NCBI GenBank assembly: GCA_949285145.1
Contig: CASDXQ010000017.1
Location: 1-64,000, forward strand
Source of the DNA: an uncultured Spirochaetales bacterium
GTDB lineage: Bacteria; Spirochaetota; Spirochaetia; Sphaerochaetales; Sphaerochaetaceae
DNA: 64,000 nucleotides
Direction of reading: 5' to 3'
In this document: piece by piece, positions 33,022-41,765 of the stretch
Numbering within the stretch: position 1 is the first letter of the stretch
Layout: every line of letters begins with the position of its first letter
Notes under the pieces: generated by a model
The model's database searches: none
What the model was told of the DNA's origin: nothing
Seen by the model: the letters and a program-made list of their open reading frames with translations, nothing else
Translations under genes and position numbers: made by a program

Positions 33022-34059
33022 TCAGAATGAGAAACCGAGCACCAGACGCGGAACAACAGTATGGATCATGGAATCCACGATGTCCTGGCTACCGTAATCC
33101 ATATCAAGGACATACTGACCTTCAAGTCCTGCATAGAACCAGTCAGCGATGTTGTATCTGAGGCCAAGCAGTGCGGTAGGCACGATATTGAAATTGAAAT
33201 TGCCTGCACTAAACAGGGCTCTGGCTGCATTGTGACCGTAATCCACGACAAATTCACCGCCAAGAGCAAGATAGATCTGTGCGGAACCGAGCTTGACATT
33301 TCCACCGACCATCAGATCTGCATAAAGAGACTTGCGGTACTGTGAAAGTTTGAACATGTTGTCAAATATCTCGCTCGCTGCAAATACAGGATCTGCAACC
33401 GCACCGAGGTTCACCCTCACATCCAGGCCAGCTGCATCTGATGCAAGTATATCCTCAAAACCAAGCTGCATGCTTGCTCTTGCATCAAGATCGAAATCAT
33501 TGTTTATACCGATTCCGATACCACCGCCGAAACCGAGAGTGAATTTCATGCCGTCCTGTTTGTCCTCAACTGCTGCAGCTGGAGCGACAGGTGCAACCTG
33601 AACGGGTTCATCAGCAGGTGTCTCTGCAACAGGCTCTTCTTCAGGCACTGCAACATCTTCCGCTGCGGTCTCTTCCGTCTCTGCAGGAACAACAGCCACT
33701 TCCTCCTCTACGGCAGAAGCCTCTTCAGTTTCCTGAGCTTCAACAGACTCAACAGCTTCAGGAACAGCAGGCTCAGAAGCAGCGCTTGCGCTTGCTGACC
33801 AGTTGATACCATCATAGGACTGCTGGAGATAGAGAGTATGGCTCAGGCTTCCATCCAGTCCGGACTGCGAATAACTCAGCACATTTGAAGGAACAACTGT
33901 CCATCCGTCGTCAGACTCAGAACCCACCTGATATCTGAAATACTGAACATCCGGATCGTTCATTTCCCACTGCCAGTCTACTGTAACCTGAACAGCAAAC
34001 ACAGGAAGAGCCAATGCGATCAGAAGAGCTGCGATCATCAGAATTCTTTTATTCTTCAT
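33022..34059 (-). CDS. Outer-membrane protein: Fn3-like domain, acidic linker, beta-barrel
   Basis: Protein of 345 residues with a signal peptide ending near ALPVFA. Residues about 25-95 form a small strand-rich domain (TVDWQWEMNDPDVQYFRYQV, SYDGINWS). Residues about 95-170 are a Glu/Ala/Val/Pro-rich repetitive linker. From about 172 on, Gly-rich amphipathic strands end in LVLGFSF, a standard last barrel strand. The domain order suggests a barrel with a periplasmic or surface arm on an acidic stalk. No ribosome binding site precedes its ATG; translation seems to depend on the overlapping 8-codon leader ORF. Function unknown. Confidence 0.75.
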   Translation of the reverse strand: MKNKRILMIAALLIALALPVFAVQVTVDWQWEMNDPDVQYFRYQVGSESDDGWTVVPSNVLSYSQSGLDGSLSHTLYLQQSYDGINWSASASAASEPAVPEAVESVEAQETEEASAVEEEVAVVPAETEETAAEDVAVPEEEPVAETPADEPVQVAPVAPAAAVEDKQDGMKFTLGFGGGIGIGINNDFDLDARASMQLGFEDILASDAAGLDVRVNLGAVADPVFAASEIFDNMFKLSQYRKSLYADLMVGGNVKLGSAQIYLALGGEFVVDYGHNAARALFSAGNFNFNIVPTALLGLRYNIADWFYAGLEGQYVLDMDYGSQDIVDSMIHTVVPRLVLGFSF

Positions 34060-34082
34060 AACAATTTTTGCCGCAAATTCAT
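34056..34082 (-). CDS. 8-codon leader ORF overlapping the outer-membrane protein start
   Basis: ATG at 34082 opens a frame encoding MNLRQKLL and stops with a TGA that overlaps the next gene's ATG (ATGA). AAGGAG lies 8 bases before it, whereas the barrel gene has no site of its own. This arrangement predicts translational coupling. Confidence 0.5.
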   Translation of the reverse strand: MNLRQKLL

Positions 34083-34466
34083 TACGGCCTCTCCTTTCCC
34101 TAAGTTTATGGATGCCTCACGGGCCTCCTCTCACCGCCACGCAGAGAATGTTCTTCACATAAGCGGCAACCAGATTCCGTCCTGCGAACCTTAATGAAAT
34201 TATAGAGAACAAATCTGACTAGAACAAGTGAAAAATATACAAAATATTGAAATCATTGTCCGTAAAGCGGAAAATTACGACTGCAGCAGTGAAATTTCCC
34301 AGCATTCATTTATCCGCCCACCTCCACTCTGAAGCAGTCTGCAAAGACTTCCATGAACGCTGCCTTCAAGCGGAATTTCCGACACTTACCGGTCAAAATT
34401 CAGCTTAAGATGTACTAATTATTATCCCTATTTTCCAATTTCTGTTATTATGATAACATTCCGCAC
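34060..34466. other. Long intergenic region with divergent promoters and a long leader
   Basis: 407 bases separate the barrel gene and the LOG gene. On the minus side a promoter-like pair at 34199-34227 would give a leader of about 130 bases with GC-rich, fold-prone sequence. On the plus side the last 60 bases before 34467 are AT-rich and probably hold the LOG promoter. I see no known riboswitch consensus and no other ORF. Confidence 0.5.
34199..34227 (-). promoter_or_regulatory. Promoter of the leader ORF / barrel gene
   Basis: TTGTTC (34227-34222) and a perfect TATAAT (34204-34199) are 17 bases apart on the minus strand, about 115 bases before the leader ORF. Confidence 0.6.
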
Positions 34467-35057
34467 ATGGCAAAAATAAAATCACTGGCAGTTTTCTGCG
34501 CATCATCAAAACCTTCAAACAGCATCTATTGCGAAGCAGCATCGGCACTCGGGAAAAGACTTGCTGAAGAACACATAACACTAGTATACGGAGGCGGAGC
34601 CAGAGGACTCATGGCAGAAGCAGCAGAAGCCTGCTTCAATGCCGGAGGCCGTGTGATAGGAGTTCTTCCGCAGGTATTCAACAAACCGGAAGTACGGCTG
34701 AAGGAAATACAGAGTGAATTGCATGTTGTGCAGACAATGCACGAGAGAAAGGAAAAAATGTATTCGCTTTCCGATGCTTTCGCAGTTCTGCCCGGCGGCA
34801 TCGGAACCCTGGAAGAATTTTTCGAGATATTCACATGGAAGCAGATCGGATTTCACAGAAAGAACATAGCCCTTTTCAATATAAACGGGTTTTATACGCC
34901 GCTTGTCAGTTTTCTGGAGAAAATCGTTGCGGACGGACTGATGGACAGGATGGTTCTTGATTCTCTCATTATTGCGGAAACAGTTGATGATCTCATTGAA
35001 AGGCTTGGCAGGGAAGAAACGGTGCTTCCCGATAAGATATGGGACAGCAGAAACTGA
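34467..35057 (+). CDS. LOG family protein (TIGR00730; nucleotide 5'-monophosphate nucleosidase type)
   Basis: Protein of 196 residues with the LOG fold. The signature PGGIGTLEEFFE is complete, with LVYGGGARGLMAEAAE upstream and the catalytic Arg in MHERKEKMY. LOG enzymes release a base from cytokinin- or purine-type nucleoside monophosphates. The physiological substrate in bacteria of this kind is not settled. The next gene, yitT-like, starts 2 bases after its stop, so the two form an operon. Confidence 0.9.
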   Translation: MAKIKSLAVFCASSKPSNSIYCEAASALGKRLAEEHITLVYGGGARGLMAEAAEACFNAGGRVIGVLPQVFNKPEVRLKEIQSELHVVQTMHERKEKMYSLSDAFAVLPGGIGTLEEFFEIFTWKQIGFHRKNIALFNINGFYTPLVSFLEKIVADGLMDRMVLDSLIIAETVDDLIERLGREETVLPDKIWDSRN

Positions 35058-35059
35058 TT

Positions 35060-35974
35060 ATGAACAAGAAGCAGAAACGTACAATCATAGATTATGCATA
35101 TATCACGGCAGGAAGCGCGGTCACTGCGTTGAGCATTGCCCTGTTCACAAACCCGGCACAGATCGCACCGGGAGGTGTAAGCGGCATCGGAACCCTGCTT
35201 TATCATACACTTGGCATAGACGTCGGTCTTTCCATTTTCATCCTCTCCCTTCCCATATTCATCCTCGGGATAAAGCTGTTCGGGAAAATGTACGGAGTGA
35301 AGAGTCTGGTGGGAACGCTCCTTCTCTCCTTTTTCACCTCCATGTGGTGTCAGATCTTCGGCTACAACGGCATACTCGACTACTCAAAGGACATGTCACT
35401 ATGGCTAAGCTGTCTTTACGGCGGAGTGCTTGCCGGATTCGGCATCGGTCTTGTAATGAAATCAGGATCCAACACTGGGGGAACCGACATCCTGGCACTC
35501 ATAATATCCCGCTACGCACACATCTCACCCGGTACAAGCCTCATGATAGTTGATGCGCTCATCATCATTGCATCTGCATTCATTTTCAATATTGAAAGCG
35601 CACTTTATGCAATTGTGGTTGTCTTCATAACTTCAGTTGTCATCGACAAAGTTGTCCTGTCCATGGGCACAGGCTATGCAAAGACTGTCTACATAATCAG
35701 CTCCAGAACAGAGGAAATCGGGAAATTCATCATCAATGAAATGGATAGAAGCGGTACCGTGATTTCCGCCAGAGGCCTTTATACAGATGAAGACAGACCG
35801 ATGCTGATGACAGTCGTCCCAAACCAGAGCATATCAAAACTGACACGTACTATCCATGAACTTGACGACAAGGCTTTTCTCATAATACAGGACACCCACC
35901 ATGTTCTGGGAGAAGGATTCACCCCGATAGAGAAAATCGTGGCAGAAGGTCATAATGATGTGACGCAATCATGA
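35060..35974 (+). CDS. YitT family membrane protein (DUF161 + DUF2179)
   Basis: Protein of 304 residues. The first 190 residues hold about five membrane segments with the family pattern ALFTNPAQIAPGGVSGIGTL and MKSGSNTGGTDILALI. The last 80 residues form the soluble DUF2179 domain (ARGLYTDEDRPMLMTVVPNQ). The start is the ATG 2 bases after the LOG stop; a frame seven codons longer would overlap it. The transported solute is unknown. Confidence 0.88.
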   Translation: MNKKQKRTIIDYAYITAGSAVTALSIALFTNPAQIAPGGVSGIGTLLYHTLGIDVGLSIFILSLPIFILGIKLFGKMYGVKSLVGTLLLSFFTSMWCQIFGYNGILDYSKDMSLWLSCLYGGVLAGFGIGLVMKSGSNTGGTDILALIISRYAHISPGTSLMIVDALIIIASAFIFNIESALYAIVVVFITSVVIDKVVLSMGTGYAKTVYIISSRTEEIGKFIINEMDRSGTVISARGLYTDEDRPMLMTVVPNQSISKLTRTIHELDDKAFLIIQDTHHVLGEGFTPIEKIVAEGHNDVTQS

Positions 35975-36073
35975 CAAACTGTCTGTTTCTCACAGACTTT
36001 TGCACAAAACACCGAAACTTCACAAAAAAAAGTTTGCGTTCTCTCTTTTTCCATGGTGAAATATAGGATGTAA

Positions 36074-37327
<1,254 letters not shown>

Positions 37328-37362
37328 TGAGATCTTTCTCACATAATTAATCAGTGATAATG

Positions 37363-37399
37363 AGCATGTGGAAGGTCCTTCCTTTCACATGCTTGTTTT
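37363..37399 (+). terminator. Intercistronic hairpin terminator/attenuator between mglB and mglA
   Basis: AGCATGTG (37363-37370) pairs perfectly with CACATGCT (37386-37393), with a GAAGG/CCTTC inner stem, and TTGTTTT follows. It lies 35 bases after the mglB stop and 44 bases before mglA, so partial termination would yield more binding protein than ATPase and permease. Confidence 0.75.
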
Positions 37400-37442
37400 A
37401 ATACAGCAGACATCAGGTGAAGGCCTGGAAAGAAAAAAGCTT

Positions 37443-38936
37443 ATGGAAAATACAATTCTGGAAATAAAAAACCTTTCCAAGTCTTTTGCGAAAAACAAGG
37501 TTCTGGACGGAATCAATCTGACTCTTGAAAAAGGATCGGTACTCGGGCTCATGGGGGAAAACGGTGCCGGCAAATCCACAATGATGAAGTGTCTGTTCGG
37601 AATATATGCAAAAGATGAGGGGCAGTTTATTTTCGACGGCCGCCAGATAAATTTCAAAAGCCCGAAAGAAGCTCTGGAGAACGGCGTCGCAATGGTTCAT
37701 CAGGAATTGAACCAGTGTCTTGACAGATCTGTCACTGACAATTTATTCCTCGGCCGCTACCCTACACACGGCGGCATTGTTGACGAAAACAAAATGCTTG
37801 GCGAGGCTAACAAGCTGTTCGCATCGTTGAATATGAATGTGAACCCAGGCACCATCATGAGAACAATGTCAGTCTCCCAGCGGCAGATGGTCGAAATAGC
37901 AAAGGCAGTCAGCTACAACGCAAAGATCATCGTACTTGACGAACCGACATCGTCTCTAACCGAAAGAGAGGTTAAAAAGCTTTTCTCAATCGTAAATGAT
38001 CTTAAGTCGAAGGGTGTTTCATTCATGTACATCTCCCATAAAATGGATGAGGTCTTCGAGATTTGTGACGCAGTTTCCGTACTCAGGGACGGAAAGCTTA
38101 TCATGACAAAAAAGACGAAGGAAACGAATATGAACGAACTTATTGCCGCTATGGTAGGTCGTTCGCTTGATAACCGTTTCCCTCCTGTTGATAACGTGCC
38201 AGGCAGAGACTATCTGGAAGTAAGTCACCTTACTACGAAATTCGATCCGAAGCTTGAAGATATTTCCTTCACTGTACGCAAAGGCGAAATTTTCGGTCTG
38301 TACGGACTTGTCGGCGCAGGACGAAGCGAACTGCTTGAATCCATGTTCGGTATCCGCACCATCGCTTCCGGACGTCTAATACTTGACGGCAGGCCTCTCA
38401 GATTCAAATCCTCAAAGGACGCAATGGATTATGATTTCGCACTTGTAACCGAAGAGCGGAAACTCAACGGAATGTTCGGCAAGGACACCATAAAATTCAA
38501 CACGGTAATAACGAACCTTCCCAGTTACAAGCAGCGTGGTGTTCTGAACATGAAGCTGATGACAGATGCGGCAAACCGTCAGATCAGGATGATGAGGACA
38601 AAATGTGTTTCCAGCGAAGAACTGATCACTTCCCTCTCCGGCGGCAATCAGCAGAAAGTCATTATCGGCAAGTGGATGGAAAGAGAGCCGAATGTGTTTC
38701 TTCTTGACGAACCTACAAGAGGAATCGATGTAGGAGCGAAATACGAAATCTACCAGCTGATAATAGAAATGGCGAAAAACGGGAAGACAATCATAGTAGT
38801 CAGTTCGGAAATGCCGGAAATACTCGGCATCACGAACAGAATCGCAGTCATGTCGAATCACAGACTGGCAGGTATTGTCGAAACAAAGAACACGAACCAG
38901 GAAGAACTTCTTCGTCTTTCTGCTATGTATCTATAA
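37443..38936 (+). CDS. mglA: Galactose/methyl galactoside ABC importer ATPase MglA
   Basis: Double ABC ATPase of 498 residues, the usual length. Domain 1 has Walker A GENGAGKS, signature SVSQRQMVEIAKA and Walker B IIVLDEPTSSL. Domain 2 has a degenerate P-loop (GLVGAGRS), LSGGNQQKVIIGKW and FLLDEPTRGIDVGAK, as in MglA and RbsA. The ATG at 37443 gives the family N-terminus (NTILEIKNLSKSF); the frame 25 codons longer would run into the upstream hairpin and is rejected. Confidence 0.95.
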   Translation: MENTILEIKNLSKSFAKNKVLDGINLTLEKGSVLGLMGENGAGKSTMMKCLFGIYAKDEGQFIFDGRQINFKSPKEALENGVAMVHQELNQCLDRSVTDNLFLGRYPTHGGIVDENKMLGEANKLFASLNMNVNPGTIMRTMSVSQRQMVEIAKAVSYNAKIIVLDEPTSSLTEREVKKLFSIVNDLKSKGVSFMYISHKMDEVFEICDAVSVLRDGKLIMTKKTKETNMNELIAAMVGRSLDNRFPPVDNVPGRDYLEVSHLTTKFDPKLEDISFTVRKGEIFGLYGLVGAGRSELLESMFGIRTIASGRLILDGRPLRFKSSKDAMDYDFALVTEERKLNGMFGKDTIKFNTVITNLPSYKQRGVLNMKLMTDAANRQIRMMRTKCVSSEELITSLSGGNQQKVIIGKWMEREPNVFLLDEPTRGIDVGAKYEIYQLIIEMAKNGKTIIVVSSEMPEILGITNRIAVMSNHRLAGIVETKNTNQEELLRLSAMYL

Positions 38937-38951
38937 TAAAGGGAGTAAAGA

Positions 38952-40625
38952 ATGGCTATTAATATGACAAATATTCCGGCATCTCTGGAAGAGGATGTAA
39001 AAGTCCAGAGCTATATTTCCAGACTGGCCGACCTGCGCAGCACGGGAGTCACCAGAATCACCGATCTGAAGCAGCAGATTCATTCTGCCAGGAAAAGCAG
39101 GATGATGGCTCAGGAAACAAAGATCAAGCTCATTGAAGACTGCAGGAAACAGATCGCAGTTGCCAAACAGGATGCGGCTGAACACAAAAGCGAGATCGAA
39201 GCACTCACAAAAGAAGCAGTAAGCTATGTGAATCAGATCAGTGCCGAGATTGAAAGAAAAGTAAACGAGACAGAGAATGCGAACATCGCAAAATACAAAA
39301 ATGAATATAAGCAAAAAGCCGCGGCCATAAAAGCGGAAAGCGGAAAGAAAATCGCAGCACTGTCCCTCAGCGATCCCAAAGAGAGAAAACTCGAGATTGA
39401 ACAGATCAGATATGAAGAAAAATCTTCACTTTTTGATGCGAAGAGCCACTGCACCACATTGTGTGACAGAGCAAAAGCCGCAAAAAACCAGGCTTATGTT
39501 GATCATGTCCAGACAAACAGGACACTGAGAAACGGAAAAACAAACTTCAAGGAAGACTGGATACTGAAATGGAAGGATTACATCAACCGTTTCAAGGTTT
39601 CGACATTCCTTCTCAACAACGGACTATACCTTGCAGTGCTCATCTTTTTCATCGTATGTGTCATCGTCGCTCCGCTTCAGGGAAGAGGCGCCCTGCTGTC
39701 ACTTCCGAACATACTGACCATTCTTGAACAGTGTTCGACAAGAATGTTCTACGCACTCGGCGTTGCAGGACTTATTCTCCTTGCCGGAACTGATCTTTCT
39801 GTAGGACGTATGGTCGCACTCGGCTCCGTAACTACAGGGCTTCTGCTTCATCGCGGCATGAATATCGTTCAGGTATTCGGCCTGGGGCCCTGGGATTTCA
39901 GCGCAATTCCGATGGGCGCAAGAGTTGTGATTGCCCTTGTCCTGTCAATTGCATTCTGTGTTGCCTTCAGCAGCTTTGCAGGTGTCTTCACAGCAAAACT
40001 CAAAATCCATCCGTTCATATCAACGCTGTCCACGCAGCTGATCATTTACGGTCTGCTGTTCTTCGGAACAAGCGGCACTCCTGTAGGCTCGATCGATTCC
40101 GGGATCAAGGATCTTCTGGGAGGCCGCTGGACACTGGGTGTCCTTAACGGCCAGATCATAACATTCCCGAAACTGATCATTCCTGCGGCTGTTGCATGTG
40201 TGGTCGCATGGTTCATATGGAACAAGACGATTTTCGGCAAGAACATGTATGCGGTAGGCGGCAACAGCGAAGCGGCGGCAGTATCGGGAATTTCAGTTTT
40301 CAAGGTGACAATGGGCGTATTCATCATGGCAGGCATCTTCTACGGCTGCGGAGCCTTCCTTGAAGCTTTCCGTGCAAACGCATCTGCCGGTACAGGACAG
40401 GGATATGAGACAGATGCGATCGCAGCCTGTGTTGTCGGCGGCATTTCATTCAATGGCGGTATCGGCAAAATCGGCGGCGCAATAATCGGCGTCATCATAT
40501 TCACCGGCCTCACCTACTGTCTCACCTTCCTTGGTATCGATACAAACCTGCAGTTCGTATTCAAAGGTGCAATCATCATTGCCGCTGTCGCACTTGACAG
40601 TATCAAATACCTGAAAAAGAAATGA
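38952..40625 (+). CDS. mglC: MglC permease with an N-terminal coiled-coil extension
   Basis: Permease of 557 residues. Residues from about 215 on match MglC (membrane segments, AGTDLSVGRMVALGSVTTGL, VGGNSEAAAVSGISV, GGIGKIGGAIIGV). E. coli MglC has 336 residues in total, so the first 215 or so are extra. They are charged and helical (QQIHSARKSRMMAQETKIKL; EIERKVNETENANIAKYKNE) and look like a cytoplasmic coiled coil. A GGGAG site is 8 bases before the ATG. The coiled coil could contact MglA or another partner; its role is unknown. Confidence 0.93.
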   Translation: MAINMTNIPASLEEDVKVQSYISRLADLRSTGVTRITDLKQQIHSARKSRMMAQETKIKLIEDCRKQIAVAKQDAAEHKSEIEALTKEAVSYVNQISAEIERKVNETENANIAKYKNEYKQKAAAIKAESGKKIAALSLSDPKERKLEIEQIRYEEKSSLFDAKSHCTTLCDRAKAAKNQAYVDHVQTNRTLRNGKTNFKEDWILKWKDYINRFKVSTFLLNNGLYLAVLIFFIVCVIVAPLQGRGALLSLPNILTILEQCSTRMFYALGVAGLILLAGTDLSVGRMVALGSVTTGLLLHRGMNIVQVFGLGPWDFSAIPMGARVVIALVLSIAFCVAFSSFAGVFTAKLKIHPFISTLSTQLIIYGLLFFGTSGTPVGSIDSGIKDLLGGRWTLGVLNGQIITFPKLIIPAAVACVVAWFIWNKTIFGKNMYAVGGNSEAAAVSGISVFKVTMGVFIMAGIFYGCGAFLEAFRANASAGTGQGYETDAIAACVVGGISFNGGIGKIGGAIIGVIIFTGLTYCLTFLGIDTNLQFVFKGAIIIAAVALDSIKYLKKK

Positions 40626-40650
40626 TGCAGCCATAAGCTTCAGCATTCTG

Positions 40651-40680
40651 GAGACTGCCGTCCGGCAGTCTCTTTGATTT
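40651..40680 (+). terminator. Rho-independent terminator of mglBAC
   Basis: GAGACTGCCG pairs perfectly with CGGCAGTCTC (10 bp, very tight loop), followed by TTTGATTTT. It is 25 bases past the mglC stop and separates it from the convergent gene. Confidence 0.75.
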
Positions 40681-40682
40681 TA

Positions 40683-41306
40683 TCAGATCAGCTTTATGAA
40701 AACACCCCAGCCATCATAGCCTTCATATGTCGGGTAGAGAGGTGTCTGGTAAAAGAAACCTATTTCCATATTCCAGCGTCCGATCCAGTTCCATCCGATT
40801 GAAGCTTCCGGACGCAGCATAAGACCATTATTGACAAGATTGTATGTATTATCGCTTGAGACATGCATGAGCCACTGCTGATACCAGCCTGTGTTTATAC
40901 CCAGATTGACATTGAAACGGCCGAGTTCATAAGTCCGTACCTTGAATGACAGTCCTATCTCGCTCAGTTCCTCTGCAATATAAAGATTGCCTGTATCTGA
41001 CCCGAGTGGCCTGAAGAAATGGTTGTAACGCAGATAGGCGGCAATTGTCACAGTATCCACGCCGATACCGAAATCCCACACAGCTCCAACTGTCGGGAAT
41101 CCGTACAGCATGGTCGTCTCCATATAAAGATGAGAAGAAAAATGAATATCAAGATCCTCTGTCGGAATCAGGCCGAATGTATAATCATGTGTTTCTGGAT
41201 CATAACTGCGGTTATGATCTGTAATTTCAGCTGTATCTGAACAGAATAGCGGAAGTGAAACAGAAAGAACGGCAAGAATGGAAATCATAATCCTCATTTT
41301 CCTCAT
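40683..41306 (-). CDS. Putative outer-membrane beta-barrel protein
   Basis: Protein of 207 residues with a signal peptide ending near SLPLFCS. The mature part alternates aromatic/hydrophobic strands and turns (VTIAAYLRYNHFFRPLG, FNVNLGINTGWYQQWLM, WNMEIGFFYQTPLY) and ends GWGVFIKLI. I know no family name for it. It is the last gene of the fibronectin-III lipoprotein operon, 12 bases after the small lipoprotein gene, so it may anchor or export those products. Confidence 0.6.
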   Translation of the reverse strand: MRKMRIMISILAVLSVSLPLFCSDTAEITDHNRSYDPETHDYTFGLIPTEDLDIHFSSHLYMETTMLYGFPTVGAVWDFGIGVDTVTIAAYLRYNHFFRPLGSDTGNLYIAEELSEIGLSFKVRTYELGRFNVNLGINTGWYQQWLMHVSSDNTYNLVNNGLMLRPEASIGWNWIGRWNMEIGFFYQTPLYPTYEGYDGWGVFIKLI

Positions 41307-41318
41307 GGCATCACCTCC

Positions 41319-41765
41319 TCAGTACTCATAAACGTAGACATAGTCACTGCCGTCATGCCGTAATGTAAGTGTCAGCGCGCCATCAATTGTGCTTGCGTGA
41401 TAAAGAAATCCGTATTTCACGCTCTCCCCGCCTTCATAATTCAATGTAAGATAGCCGTTGCACTCAGTGATGGCAAATTCATTATAGGAATATGTGAAAG
41501 TACCTTTCCTTTCACTTTCCCCTGCGGTGTTCCTAGTGAAGGTGCTCTCAATATTGTCAAACTCAAGAAGATCGGTATACCTTCTTGCCTCCTCATCCTC
41601 ATCGCTTTCATAATACGCATAGCAGCCGCTGAATATGTTTGGGATGTTTTTATCGAATGCAGGCATCAGGGCAGATATGGCATTGATGTAGTCGCAGCCC
41701 GCAAGAGAGAAAAGCGACAAAATGACAATAAAAGATGAAATCAGCAATCTTATCCTGTTTATCAT
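41319..41765 (-). CDS. Small lipoprotein in the Fn3 operon
   Basis: Protein of 148 residues with a clear lipobox (FSLAGC). After a short acidic, Asp/Glu-rich stretch (ESDEDEEARRY), the C-terminal 80 residues are strand-rich (RKGTFTYSYNEFAITECNGY, LTLTLRHDGSDYVYVYEY). This pattern recalls a small calycin- or jelly-roll-like ligand domain, but I cannot name it. Its start overlaps the stop of the preceding Fn3 lipoprotein gene (ATGA). Confidence 0.65.
   Translation of the reverse strand: MINRIRLLISSFIVILSLFSLAGCDYINAISALMPAFDKNIPNIFSGCYAYYESDEDEEARRYTDLLEFDNIESTFTRNTAGESERKGTFTYSYNEFAITECNGYLTLNYEGGESVKYGFLYHASTIDGALTLTLRHDGSDYVYVYEY

Noticed and set aside
33591-33806. Plus-strand frame rich in Gln and Leu
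   Set aside because: Produced by reading the acidic repetitive linker of the barrel gene backwards.
34083-34200. Possible riboswitch in the leader of the barrel gene
   Set aside because: The leader is fold-prone, but I find no match to c-di-GMP, TPP, cobalamin, glycine or other consensus that I know, so I list it only as a leader.
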